Under the pieces are notes generated by a model. That model was not told the DNA's origin and did not search any database. It saw only the letters and a program-made list of their open reading frames with translations. A stretch of 64,000 nucleotides of DNA from Sulfitobacter pontiacus (GTDB lineage: Bacteria; Pseudomonadota; Alphaproteobacteria; Rhodobacterales; Rhodobacteraceae): contig NZ_CP160849.1 in NCBI RefSeq assembly GCF_040790665.1, positions 2,629,501-2,693,500 on the forward strand, read 5' to 3'. Below are positions 53,094 to 61,380 of the stretch, one piece after another. Each line of letters begins with the position of its first letter. The first letter of the stretch is position 1. The position numbers and the translations under genes are program-made.

Positions 53094-54014
53094 TCAATAG
53101 GCGCGGGTGGGACGGTCGAATACGCGGCGGCCAAAGGCAGAGGCGGCCAGATCGACCATCAGCTGCGCGGTGCGGCCCCGTTCATCCAAGAATGGGTTTA
53201 GCTCTACCAGATCAAGCGAAGTCATCAGCCCGCTGTCATGGAGCATTTCCATCACCAGATGGCCTTCGCGCACGGTCGCACCGCCGGGGACGGTCGTGCC
53301 AACCGCGGGGGCAACGGACGGATCAAGGAAATCCACATCAAGCGAGACATGCAGCATCCCGTTCGCCGCAGCGACCTTTTCGAGGAAGGTGTTCAGCGGC
53401 GTGGCGATGCCCGTCTCGTCGATCTCGCGCATGTCGACGCGCTGGATAGTGGTTTCCTGCAGGGCCGCACGCTCTGCCGCGTCGACAGAGCGCAGGCCGA
53501 TGATGGCGATATTATCGTGGGGCAGCGGGTAGGGCAGATCGGGGAAGGCATCAAAGCCCTCGCGCCCTGTCACATAGCCCAAAGGCGTGCCGTGCAGGTT
53601 GCCGCTGTCGGTGCTTTCGGGCGTGTGGAAATCGCTATGCGCGTCCAGCCACAGCACAAACAGGGGGCGTTCTAGTGCCTGCGCATGGCGCATCGCGCCC
53701 AACACGGTGCCGGAGGCAAGCGCATGATCGCCGCCCATGATGATCGGAGTGCCGTCCTGCAAGGCGGCTTGGGTGGCCTCGGCCAGACTGTGAGTCCAGG
53801 CGATGGTTTCCTCAAGCGCGTGCAGTTTCGGATGCTTTCCGGGCGTGAAGGGCGCAGGCGCGACATTGCCACGGTCTGTGACGCTATGGCCCAGGTCGGT
53901 CAGCGCGCCCGCCAATCCTGCGGTGCGATAGGCATCGGGGCCCATCAGACAGCCCAACCGGCGCTTGCCGCTATCCAGCGGGGCCCCAAGAAGAATACAG
54001 TTTTGTCCAGACAT
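53094..54014 (-). CDS. rocF: Arginase
   Basis: The 306-residue binuclear manganese hydrolase converts arginine to ornithine and urea. Metal-ligand motifs are GGDHALASG, LWLDAHSDFHTP, and SLDVDFLDPSVAPAVGT with the two Asp residues; the substrate loop SGNLHGTPLG is present. AAAGGA lies eight bases upstream of the ATG at 54014. It forms an operon with ornithine cyclodeaminase and diverges from an Lrp-type regulator gene. Confidence 0.95.
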   Translation of the reverse strand: MSGQNCILLGAPLDSGKRRLGCLMGPDAYRTAGLAGALTDLGHSVTDRGNVAPAPFTPGKHPKLHALEETIAWTHSLAEATQAALQDGTPIIMGGDHALASGTVLGAMRHAQALERPLFVLWLDAHSDFHTPESTDSGNLHGTPLGYVTGREGFDAFPDLPYPLPHDNIAIIGLRSVDAAERAALQETTIQRVDMREIDETGIATPLNTFLEKVAAANGMLHVSLDVDFLDPSVAPAVGTTVPGGATVREGHLVMEMLHDSGLMTSLDLVELNPFLDERGRTAQLMVDLAASAFGRRVFDRPTRAY

Positions 54015-54061
54015 GGGTGAGATCCTTTTGTCAACGTTTCCAAGACGATATCTAGCTGGTC

Positions 54062-54110
54062 TGGTCAGAAACAATCATCTAAAGTGACCAAATCGGAGAT
54101 AATTTGACCA
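54062..54110. promoter_or_regulatory. TGACCA half-site cluster between arginase and the Lrp gene
   Basis: TGGTCA (54062-54067) is inverted relative to two TGACCA copies (54085-54090 and 54105-54110), which are exactly 20 bases apart (about two helical turns). It lies in the divergent promoter region and is a candidate operator for the Lrp-type regulator. Confidence 0.45.
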
Positions 54111-54125
54111 AACTGGACAGCTAAG

Positions 54126-54563
54126 ATGGACACAACGGACGAAGCAATTCTGGCAGCGCTGCGCGACGACGCGCGGGCGTCTCTGTCTGATCTGGCGGCG
54201 GCCTTGCGGCTGTCACGTACCACCGTGCGTGCGCGTCTCGCCCGTTTGCAACAAAGCGGAGAGATCCTGGGCTTTACCGTCGTGACGCGCTCGGACGTGC
54301 GGGCCGATCCGGTGCGCGGATTGATGATGATCGAGATCGAGGGCCGCGGCGCTGACCGCATCACCCGCACGCTGGCCGGTATGGCGGCGTTGCGTGCCGT
54401 GCATTCGACCAATGGCAGATGGGATGTGATCGTCGAGATCGGCACCAAAACGCTTGAGGAGTTCGACGAGGTTCTGGCCCGCATCCGCAAGCTAGACGGG
54501 GTGGTCGCGAGCGAGACGAGCCTTTTGCTCAAGACGCGAAAAGCAGGGCAGGCCGCCTCCTAG
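54126..54563 (+). CDS. Lrp/AsnC family transcriptional regulator
   Basis: The 145-residue protein has an N-terminal winged HTH (TDEAILAALRDDARASLSDLAAALRLSRTTVRARLARLQQSG) and a C-terminal RAM/AsnC ligand domain (MMIEIEGRGADRITRTLAG, STNGRWDVIVEIGTKTLEEFDEVLARIRKLDGV). Being divergent from rocF and the ornithine cyclodeaminase gene, it probably senses arginine or ornithine and activates them, as such regulators do for their neighbours. The effector is inference. Confidence 0.9.
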   Translation: MDTTDEAILAALRDDARASLSDLAAALRLSRTTVRARLARLQQSGEILGFTVVTRSDVRADPVRGLMMIEIEGRGADRITRTLAGMAALRAVHSTNGRWDVIVEIGTKTLEEFDEVLARIRKLDGVVASETSLLLKTRKAGQAAS

Positions 54564-54584
54564 GGCTGCGGCCTGCGAGATGGT

Positions 54585-55052
54585 TCAGCGCGGCGTGCGC
54601 GCGGCAGAGGCCCAGAACGCCAGCAGGATGGCACAAATGACAGCGTTCCAACCCGCCATGGATAGGCCGAAAAGCTGCCATACGATGTCATCACACATGA
54701 CCAGACCGGAGGGCGCGCTGGTAGACAGAAGATCGCTACCGCTCATCGCGCCTAGGTCCATACCGCCGCCGGTGCAGGACGACGGACCGGGCCAGAATTT
54801 CCATTCCACCCCCGCATGATAAACCCCGATCAGCCCCGTGATCGCCACCGACAGCGCGCCCAGCCAGATCAACGCCCGCGGCGCACCAAAGAGAACGATC
54901 ACCCCGATCAGGATCGCCGCTGCATGGGGCCACCGCTGCCACAGGCACATTTTGCAAGGCGCATAGCCGCCGATGTGTTGGAACCCAAAGGCCCCCAACA
55001 GCAGCGCAGCAGACCCCAGCGTAGCAATCAGGACATAGGTGTTTCGCGTCAT
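54585..55052 (-). CDS. dsbB: Disulfide bond formation protein B
   Basis: The 155-residue protein has four membrane helices and the periplasmic loop cysteines typical of DsbB: APCKMCLWQRWPH (CxxC, first loop) and SSCTG with VMCDD (second pair). It reoxidises DsbA using quinone. The ATG at 55052 overlaps the stop of the preceding YqaA-type gene by one base; a GTG at 55055 is possible. A dsbA-like gene is 37 kb away at 17322. Confidence 0.9.
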   Translation of the reverse strand: MTRNTYVLIATLGSAALLLGAFGFQHIGGYAPCKMCLWQRWPHAAAILIGVIVLFGAPRALIWLGALSVAITGLIGVYHAGVEWKFWPGPSSCTGGGMDLGAMSGSDLLSTSAPSGLVMCDDIVWQLFGLSMAGWNAVICAILLAFWASAARTPR

Positions 55053-55630
55053 CACAGGTACCTCAGCAAGAAAAAGCTGCCGAACAGCAGCACGACAAAT
55101 ACCGTAAATACCAAAGGCAGACGGCGTTCAATAAAGTCGCGGATGGGTGCGCCAAATTTCCACAGCAGCGCCGCCACGATGAAGAACCGCAGCGCGCGTG
55201 CAAGGATCGAGGTCACGATAAAGGTCGCCAGCGGCATCCCCGTCCACCCCGACATGATTGTGATCACCTTGTAGGGGAAGGGCGTGACGCCCGCAGTCAG
55301 CACAGCCCAGAAGCCGACGCCGTTGAACCGGTCCGAGAATGCCGCCATCGCGTCGCCTTTGCCAAGGCTGGCAAGGATCGGTTGGCCCAATTGTTCAAAT
55401 GCCAGCGCGCCAATGGCGTATCCCAGCAGGCCCCCCAAGACCGACGCGACCAGCGCGATCCCCGCGATCAGCCATGCGCGGTTCGGGCGCGCAAGGATCA
55501 TCGGGATCATCAGCACATCCGGCGGAATGGGAAAAACAGAGCTTTCAAGGAATGCCACAACCGCAAGGGCCCAAAGCGCGTGCGGGTGGTTTGCCAGGCC
55601 CAGAACCCAGTCATATAGCCGTCGGATCAT
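55052..55630 (-). CDS. YqaA/DedA-type membrane protein (VTT domain)
   Basis: The 192-residue polytopic protein carries the VTT/SNARE-associated fold. ESSVFPIPPDVLMIPMILARP and ALVASVLGGLLGYAIGALAFEQLG are its core, followed by FWAVLTAGVTPFPYKVITIMSGWTGMPLATFIVTSILARALRFF. Proteins of this type are thought to move lipids or ions across the inner membrane; the exact role is unknown. It is coupled to dsbB through a TGATG overlap. Confidence 0.87.
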   Translation of the reverse strand: MIRRLYDWVLGLANHPHALWALAVVAFLESSVFPIPPDVLMIPMILARPNRAWLIAGIALVASVLGGLLGYAIGALAFEQLGQPILASLGKGDAMAAFSDRFNGVGFWAVLTAGVTPFPYKVITIMSGWTGMPLATFIVTSILARALRFFIVAALLWKFGAPIRDFIERRLPLVFTVFVVLLFGSFFLLRYL

Positions 55631-55753
55631 ACTGCGGTCTCCGGTATTGTTTTCTGTTCAATGGCAACACCAGAACAATCGGACGGGGTCAAGCAAAAGC
55701 GGTAAAATTGCTCTTGCCGTGGGGCGCGTGGCACGGTAACAGACCCCCATTGT

Positions 55754-55837
55754 GCCCAAGTGGCGGAATGGTAGACGCAGGGGATTCAAAATCCCCCGCC
55801 GCGAGGCGTGCCGGTTCGAGTCCGGCCTTGGGTACCA
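55754..55837 (+). tRNA. tRNA-Leu (anticodon CAA)
   Basis: The acceptor GCCCAAG (55754-55760) pairs with CTTGGGT (55827-55833, one G-U). The anticodon CAA lies at 55787-55789 within GGGGA-TTCAAAA-TCCCC. A long variable arm follows, as in tRNA-Leu, then the GGTTCGAGTCC T arm, discriminator A and an encoded CCA (55835-55837). It reads UUG. Confidence 0.95.
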
Positions 55838-55944
55838 CCTTGTTCTTGCAAGGCTTTCCGTAAAATTCAGTTTTGATCGTCGATAGGTGTGAAGGTTGCT
55901 TTTGCAGCCTTGGCGATGTCGCGTCATTTTGTCCGTTGCATGTC

Positions 55945-55972
55945 AAAAACCGCGCAGGGTCGTGCTGCGCGG
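55945..55972 (-). terminator. Terminator of the polyol operon
   Basis: On the minus strand CCGCGCAG and CTGCGCGG (8 bp, seven-base loop) are followed by TTTTT. It lies just after the fructokinase stop and ends the operon. Confidence 0.85.
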
Positions 55973-56008
55973 CTTTGTGAAAGGGTCCGTCTGGGGGTGT
56001 GGTCTGCG

Positions 56009-56935
56009 TTAAAGCTCGTTCGCCCAAGGCGGGTTGGCACCGGCGCGTGACACTGTGATGGCGGCGACGCGGGCGCCATATGTCATTGCGTCGCGCAAAG
56101 CGTCGGGATCAAGCGTGCCAAGGGCTTCCGGCGTCAGCAGGTCCAGTTCGGACAGCTTCGCCAGAAATCCCGCATTGAACGTATCACCGGCACCGATTGT
56201 ATCGACGACGTTGGTCTTTACCGCGGGCACCGTGATGGATGTGCCGTCTGCAAGCGTTGCTATGGCACCCGCGGCCCCTTGGGTGACGATCACGACCGAC
56301 GGGCCGGTGTCGAGCATTGCGCTGATCTTTTCGGCCTGCGTCAACGGGGCGGTGTTCAGCCAATCCAGATCCTCGTCCGAGACTTTGACGATATCCGCCT
56401 GGCTGATCATCGCCGCCATCCGGCGGCGGTAGCCCTCTGCGTCAGTGATGAAGAGGGGGCGGATGTTGGGGTCGATCATCACCGCCCGCGACCCGCCCTG
56501 ACGTTCCAGCAAAGCTGCATAGGCGCTGGCACTGGGATCGCTGGCAAGGCTGATACCGCCAAAGAAAAGCGCGGTGATATCGCTCGGCAGCTCTGGCATA
56601 TCCTCGGGGCGGATCATCCGACCGGCGGAGTTTTCGTCGAAGAATGAATAGCTTGCCTGCCCATCTTCAAGTTTCACAAAAGCCAATGTGCTAGGACGGA
56701 CAGAGCGAATGATATGCGTGGTGTCCACGTCACTGGCCTTCAGCGCATCGGCGAGCTGATCGCCGAACATATCGCGCGACAATCCGGTAAGCATGCCCGC
56801 GCGGGCCCCCAATCGGCCAAGCGCGATAGCGGTGTTAAAGACCGCGCCGCCCGAATGGGGCACAAACCCGTCCGGCCCGTCGAGCGACGGGGCCGCGACC
56901 ATATCGATCAATGCCTCCCCGCAACACAGGATCAT
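56009..56935 (-). CDS. PfkB family sugar kinase, probable fructokinase
   Basis: The 308-residue kinase has GEALIDMVA at the N-terminus, the substrate motif SGGAVFNTAIALGRLG (GG-N pattern), and the PfkB signature VVDTIGAGDTFNAGFLAKLSELD with the catalytic Asp. It phosphorylates the fructose expected from mannitol oxidation. It overlaps the mannitol dehydrogenase gene by four bases (ATGA) and is the last gene of the smo operon. Confidence 0.9.
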   Translation of the reverse strand: MILCCGEALIDMVAAPSLDGPDGFVPHSGGAVFNTAIALGRLGARAGMLTGLSRDMFGDQLADALKASDVDTTHIIRSVRPSTLAFVKLEDGQASYSFFDENSAGRMIRPEDMPELPSDITALFFGGISLASDPSASAYAALLERQGGSRAVMIDPNIRPLFITDAEGYRRRMAAMISQADIVKVSDEDLDWLNTAPLTQAEKISAMLDTGPSVVIVTQGAAGAIATLADGTSITVPAVKTNVVDTIGAGDTFNAGFLAKLSELDLLTPEALGTLDPDALRDAMTYGARVAAITVSRAGANPPWANEL

Positions 56936-58488
56936 TGCCCGGTCCCCGCGCGGTCACCAGCCAATGCGGCGGCCACATCCGGCTGATCGGTATAGACCGC
57001 AAGCGCGGCCTCGCAGCCTTCTGCCCAGATGAGCGAGAGCCAGTGTTCAAACGCCTCGGCAAAGGCCTGATGCTCGGCCAGATCGCCATAGATATGCCGC
57101 TGCGCAAGCCAGAGCTGCGGCGCTTCGCGCGCGGCCAGGGCCACAGCGTTGAGGCGCGCCCACTGCGGGTCGTTCGGCTCGATCTCTGTCCCGTCCATGC
57201 GGGTGCCTGCACACATACGGGCCCATAGCGCCTCTACCAGGGCCAGACCGGAGCAACTGCCCTTGGCCGCCAAGGCGTCGCGCAGGACCGGCAGGACAAA
57301 CCCCGGATGTCGTGATGACCCGTCAAAAGCCACGCGCCGTGTGGTGTCGCGGATCGCGGGGTTGGCGAAACGTTTGGCGATCAAATCCACATAGGCCGCT
57401 GGTTCTTGACCGGGCACGGGGGCGACGTAAGGCGCAATTTCTTCGGCCTCGATCTTGCGGAACATGGCAGAGGTCAACGGGTGCGCCATGCAATCGGCGA
57501 TGGTTTCCAAGCCCAGCAACTCTCCGGCGTTGGCCAAGACCTGATGCCCTGCGTTGAGGATGCGGATTTTCATCGCCTCGTAGTCATGCACCGCGTCGGT
57601 AAAGATCGCCCCCGCCTTGTCCCAGTCGGGGCGTCCGGCGCAGAAGTCGTCTTCGATCACCCATTGGCGGTAGTTCTCGTGGGTTACCGGTGCCGCGTCA
57701 TCGACGCCAAGGCTTTGCGCCAGCGCGATTTCGTCAGGGCCGGTGGCGGGCACGATGCAATCCACCATAGAGTTCGGGAAGCTGCAGTTTTGTTCGATCC
57801 ACTGGGCAAGCGCCGTGTCGCTTTGGCGGGCGAGGGTCACGACCGCCTGGCGCGTGGCGGTGCCATTGCCGCGTAGGTTGTCGCAGCTTTGGACCGTGAA
57901 CGGACCGTGGCCCGCATCGCGCCGCAGCTTGAGCGCTGCAATGATCGCGCCGAAAACCGTCTTGGGCTGATCGGGCTGAGCGCGGTCATGCTGGATATCG
58001 GCGTGGGTCAGATCAAGCCCGCCGGTTTCGGGGTCGATGAAATAACCGCCCTCGGTCACGGTCAGCGACACGATGCGGATCGCGGGATCTGCCATCGCGG
58101 CAATCAGCGGCGCGTTGTCTTCGGCGATAGGGGTGTAGTCGATCATAGAGCCGACGACCTCTGCCGTGACACGACCGGGGGCAAGCTCGATCAAGGTGGT
58201 CAGATAGTCCTGCGCTTTAAGCTTGTCGCGCATCGCGCTGTCATAGGCCCGCACGCCAGCACCGATCAGTGCCCAGTCCTGCGCCAGACCCTGCTGCATC
58301 AGCTTGTGCAGATACCACGCCTGATGGGCGCGGTGGAAATTTCCCAGACCGATGTGGATGATCCCCGCAGAGAGCGCGGCGCGATCGTAATCGGGCGTAC
58401 CAATACGGGCGGGCAGGTCACCAAGGCGATCCAGGGACAGCGGCACCGGAGGCGGCGCGTCGGTGTTTGTTATGGTCGGTTCATTCAT
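56932..58488 (-). CDS. mtlK: Mannitol dehydrogenase family protein (polyol 2-dehydrogenase)
   Basis: The 518-residue long-chain NAD-dependent dehydrogenase has IIHIGLGNFHRAHQAWYLHKLMQQG at the N-terminus. SLTVTEGGYFID, SCDNLRGNGTATRQAV and ENYRQWVIEDDFCAGRPDW lie in the middle, and the catalytic Lys/His region is MKIRILNAGHQVLANAGELLG. It oxidises mannitol, or a related hexitol, to fructose. The ATG at 58488 is preferred; an ATG at 58542 would overlap the smoK stop by four bases and add [18 protein letters not shown], which is not typical of the family. Confidence 0.9.
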   Translation of the reverse strand: MNEPTITNTDAPPPVPLSLDRLGDLPARIGTPDYDRAALSAGIIHIGLGNFHRAHQAWYLHKLMQQGLAQDWALIGAGVRAYDSAMRDKLKAQDYLTTLIELAPGRVTAEVVGSMIDYTPIAEDNAPLIAAMADPAIRIVSLTVTEGGYFIDPETGGLDLTHADIQHDRAQPDQPKTVFGAIIAALKLRRDAGHGPFTVQSCDNLRGNGTATRQAVVTLARQSDTALAQWIEQNCSFPNSMVDCIVPATGPDEIALAQSLGVDDAAPVTHENYRQWVIEDDFCAGRPDWDKAGAIFTDAVHDYEAMKIRILNAGHQVLANAGELLGLETIADCMAHPLTSAMFRKIEAEEIAPYVAPVPGQEPAAYVDLIAKRFANPAIRDTTRRVAFDGSSRHPGFVLPVLRDALAAKGSCSGLALVEALWARMCAGTRMDGTEIEPNDPQWARLNAVALAAREAPQLWLAQRHIYGDLAEHQAFAEAFEHWLSLIWAEGCEAALAVYTDQPDVAAALAGDRAGTGQ

Positions 58489-58538
58489 GAGACCGCTTTC
58501 GTAGGAAGCAAAGTTAAAGGGCAGGGGCGCGCGGCGCT

Positions 58539-59543
58539 TCATGCGATGCGTAGGCCGTTGGCGTCGAAGCGGTGAAGCGAGTCCTCGCGCGGGGTCAGGA
58601 ACACTCGGTCGCCGTGGCGCAAGCCCACTTCGCCGCGGGCACGGACGGTCATCATCTCGGTCAGGCCGGTGTCATAGACGTGGAAGAACGTGTCCGATCC
58701 CAAATGCTCCGACACTTTGACGACGCCGCTCCAGGTGCCTTCGGTTGTCGATACGTCGATGTGTTCCGGGCGGATGCCGATGGTATGCGCACCGTGTTTG
58801 GCCGCCTCGGGGCCCGAGATCAGGTTCATCTTGGGCGAGCCGATAAAGCCCGCAACAAAGGTGTTTCGGGGTGTGTGGTAAAGCTCAAGCGGGGAGCCGA
58901 CCTGTTCGATCACACCGGCCTGAAGCACCACGATCTTGTCGGCCATGGTCATCGCTTCGACCTGATCATGGGTCACATAGATCATCGTCGTCTCAAGCCG
59001 TTTATGCAGCTCGGAGATTTCAAGCCGCATACCCACGCGCAAGGCAGCGTCAAGGTTGGACAGCGGTTCGTCGAACAGGAAGGCCGCGGGTTCGCGGACA
59101 ATCGCCCGGCCAATCGCCACACGCTGGCGTTGCCCGCCCGACAGCTGGCCGGGTTTGCGGTCCAGATAGGCGGTCAGGTTCAGCGCTTTCGCCGCGGCAT
59201 CAATGCGGCGGTTCTGTTCGTCCACGGGTATGCCCGCCATGCGCATCGGAAAGGCGATGTTCTTGCGCACGGACATATGCGGATACAGCGCGTAGGACTG
59301 GAACACCATCGCCAGACCGCGCTTGGCGGGGGGCACATGGGTGGCGTCCTGTTTGTCGATGCGGATTTGCCCGCCCGAGGTATCTTCGAGCCCTGCAATT
59401 AGGCGCAGCAGGGTAGATTTGCCGCAGCCCGAGGGGCCGACAAACACGGTGAATTCGCCGTCTTCGATGGTCAGGTCCAGCGGTGGGATGACTTCGACGT
59501 CACCGAAGCGCTTGGAAACCTTGTCTAATGTGATGCGTCCCAT
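58539..59543 (-). CDS. smoK: Polyol ABC transporter ATP-binding protein (SmoK/MsmK type)
   Basis: The 334-residue ATPase has Walker [11 protein letters not shown]-loop VFQSYALYP, signature [14 protein letters not shown], Walker [12 protein letters not shown] and the His switch THDQ. A C-terminal TOBE/MalK-like regulatory domain ([21 protein letters not shown]) follows. It energises the SmoFG channel. It lies 12 bases after smoG. Confidence 0.93.
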   Translation of the reverse strand: MGRITLDKVSKRFGDVEVIPPLDLTIEDGEFTVFVGPSGCGKSTLLRLIAGLEDTSGGQIRIDKQDATHVPPAKRGLAMVFQSYALYPHMSVRKNIAFPMRMAGIPVDEQNRRIDAAAKALNLTAYLDRKPGQLSGGQRQRVAIGRAIVREPAAFLFDEPLSNLDAALRVGMRLEISELHKRLETTMIYVTHDQVEAMTMADKIVVLQAGVIEQVGSPLELYHTPRNTFVAGFIGSPKMNLISGPEAAKHGAHTIGIRPEHIDVSTTEGTWSGVVKVSEHLGSDTFFHVYDTGLTEMMTVRARGEVGLRHGDRVFLTPREDSLHRFDANGLRIA

Positions 59544-59555
59544 GGTGTTGCTTCC

Positions 59556-60386
59556 TTATTTCACTGCGCCAAAGGTCAGGCCGCTGACAAGTTGTTTCTG
59601 GCTGAACCAGCCAAGGATGAGGATCGGCGCGATGGCCATGGTCGAGGCCGCGCTAAGCTTGGCGTAGAACAACCCTTCGGGGCTGGAATAGCTGGCGATA
59701 AAGGCCGTCAAAGGGGCCGCCTTGGCGGCGGCGAGGTTGAGGGTCCAGAAGGCTTCATTCCAGGCGAGGATCACGTTCAGAAGCAGCGTGGAGGCGATGC
59801 CGGGGATCGCCATCGGCGTGAGGATATACAGCACCTCTTCGCGCAGGCTGGCACCATCCATACGGGCTGCCTCGAGGATCTCTCCGGGGATTTCCTTGAA
59901 GTAGGTGTAAAGCATCCAGATGATGATCGGCAGGTTGATCAGCATCAGCACCACGACCAGCCCCAGCTTGCTGTCCAGCAGACCCATTTTGATAAAGATG
60001 AGGTAGATCGGATACAGCACCCCGACCGCTGGCAGCATCTTTGTGGACAACATCCACAGCAGGATATCTTTGGTCCGGTTGGAGGGGACAAAGGCCATCG
60101 ACCAGGCGGCGGGAACGGCGATCAGGATGCCCAGAACGGTAGAGCCCCCCGCGATCACCACCGAATTCCACAAGAACCGGCCGTAGTTCGAGCGTTCCTG
60201 CACCGCGGCGTAGTTCTCTAGTGTCCAGTCAAAGAACAGGAATACCGGCGGGTCTGCAATCGCCTGGGCTTCGGTCTTGAAGCTGGTCAGGATGGTCCAG
60301 AGGATCGGGAAGAAAATCAGCAGCCCGACGCCCCATGCGAGTGCGGTGTTCAGAGCCTTGCGTTGTGTGGTCGTTGCACGTGCCAT
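59556..60386 (-). CDS. smoG: Polyol ABC transporter permease (SmoG type)
   Basis: The 276-residue inner-membrane permease has six predicted helices. The ABC permease EAA loop appears as EAARMDGASLREEVLYILTPMAIPG, with WMLSTKMLPAVGVLYPIYLI before it. AAGGAG lies seven bases upstream of the ATG at 60386. It pairs with SmoF in importing mannitol or sorbitol. Confidence 0.92.
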   Translation of the reverse strand: MARATTTQRKALNTALAWGVGLLIFFPILWTILTSFKTEAQAIADPPVFLFFDWTLENYAAVQERSNYGRFLWNSVVIAGGSTVLGILIAVPAAWSMAFVPSNRTKDILLWMLSTKMLPAVGVLYPIYLIFIKMGLLDSKLGLVVVLMLINLPIIIWMLYTYFKEIPGEILEAARMDGASLREEVLYILTPMAIPGIASTLLLNVILAWNEAFWTLNLAAAKAAPLTAFIASYSSPEGLFYAKLSAASTMAIAPILILGWFSQKQLVSGLTFGAVK

Positions 60387-60396
60387 GACGGGCTCC

Positions 60397-61263
60397 TTAT
60401 GCGTCGAGGTTCTTGCCAACCATGCGCATCAGGAAGATGGCAACGATATTGGCGAGGATGATGGCATAGACACCGCCGGCAGAGCCGAGCCCGATGTTCT
60501 GGCTTTCCAGCACACGCTGGAAGATCAGATAGGTCAGGGTTTTGGTGCCAAAGGCGCCTTGGGTGGTCACGAAAATTTCGGCAAAGATAGAGAGCAAAAA
60601 GATCGTCTGGATCAGCACCACCACCGTGATCGCCCGCGACAGGTGGGGCAGAGTGATGAAACCAAAGCGTTTGACGGGCGATGCGCCGTCCATCTCGGCG
60701 GCCTCCAGTTGTTCACTGTCCAGCGACTGGATTGCGGTCAGCAGGATCAGCGTCGCAAAGGGCAGCCACTGCCAGCTGACAATCAGAATGATGGATTGCG
60801 TCGAGGCTTCGGTCAGCCACACCAGCGGTTCAGCCCCAAACAGGCCCCACAGGTGGGCGAGCAGCCCGTTAACCGGATCCATGAACATGTTCTTCCAGAC
60901 CAGCGCCGATACGGTCGGCATCACGAAGAACGGTGCAATCACGAGGATCCGAACGATCCCTTGACCCCACATCGGCTGGTTCAGCAACACGGCCAGCAAC
61001 ACACCCAGAACGACGGTGATGAACAGGACGCCGCCCACGATCACCAGTGTCGCCTGAACCGACGGCCAGAAGGCGCTGGACGATACGAAGCGGACGTAGT
61101 TGTCAAAGCCGACCCACCCCAGATCACCGCCGCGCAGGGGCAGGTATTTGCGAAAGGAAAAATACAGCGTCATCGTCAGGGGGACGAGCATCCATCCCAG
61201 AAGCAGCACGACAGCGGGGGCCATCATCAGACGGGCGGCCGATCGTGAGTGTTGCGTTGCCAT
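60397..61263 (-). CDS. smoF: Polyol ABC transporter permease (SmoF type)
   Basis: The 288-residue permease has six membrane helices. The EAA loop reads EAAEMDGASPVKRFGFITLPHLSRAI; other blocks are LIVSWQWLPFATLILLTA and FVMPTVSALVWKNMFMDPVNGL. The ATG at 61263 follows a very strong GGAGGAGG. A terminator-like hairpin separates it from smoE, so permease levels are probably lower than the binding protein's. Confidence 0.92.
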   Translation of the reverse strand: MATQHSRSAARLMMAPAVVLLLGWMLVPLTMTLYFSFRKYLPLRGGDLGWVGFDNYVRFVSSSAFWPSVQATLVIVGGVLFITVVLGVLLAVLLNQPMWGQGIVRILVIAPFFVMPTVSALVWKNMFMDPVNGLLAHLWGLFGAEPLVWLTEASTQSIILIVSWQWLPFATLILLTAIQSLDSEQLEAAEMDGASPVKRFGFITLPHLSRAITVVVLIQTIFLLSIFAEIFVTTQGAFGTKTLTYLIFQRVLESQNIGLGSAGGVYAIILANIVAIFLMRMVGKNLDA

Positions 61264-61322
61264 TGAATATACCTCCTCCGTTGACGGGCTAGGGCCGTCC
61301 CGGACGATCATGCACGTGTTGG

Positions 61323-61367
61323 AAAAAAGGGGCCAGTCAGCAAGGGGGAGCTTTGCTGACTGACCCC
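61323..61367 (-). terminator. Terminator-like attenuating hairpin between smoE and smoF
   Basis: On the minus strand GGGGTCAGTCAGCAA and TTGCTGACTGGCCCC pair over 15 bases with one G-U and a nine-base loop, followed by TTTTTT. It lies 14 bases after the smoE stop and should end much of the transcription before the permease genes. Confidence 0.82.
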
Positions 61368-61380
61368 GAGGGCGATCAGA

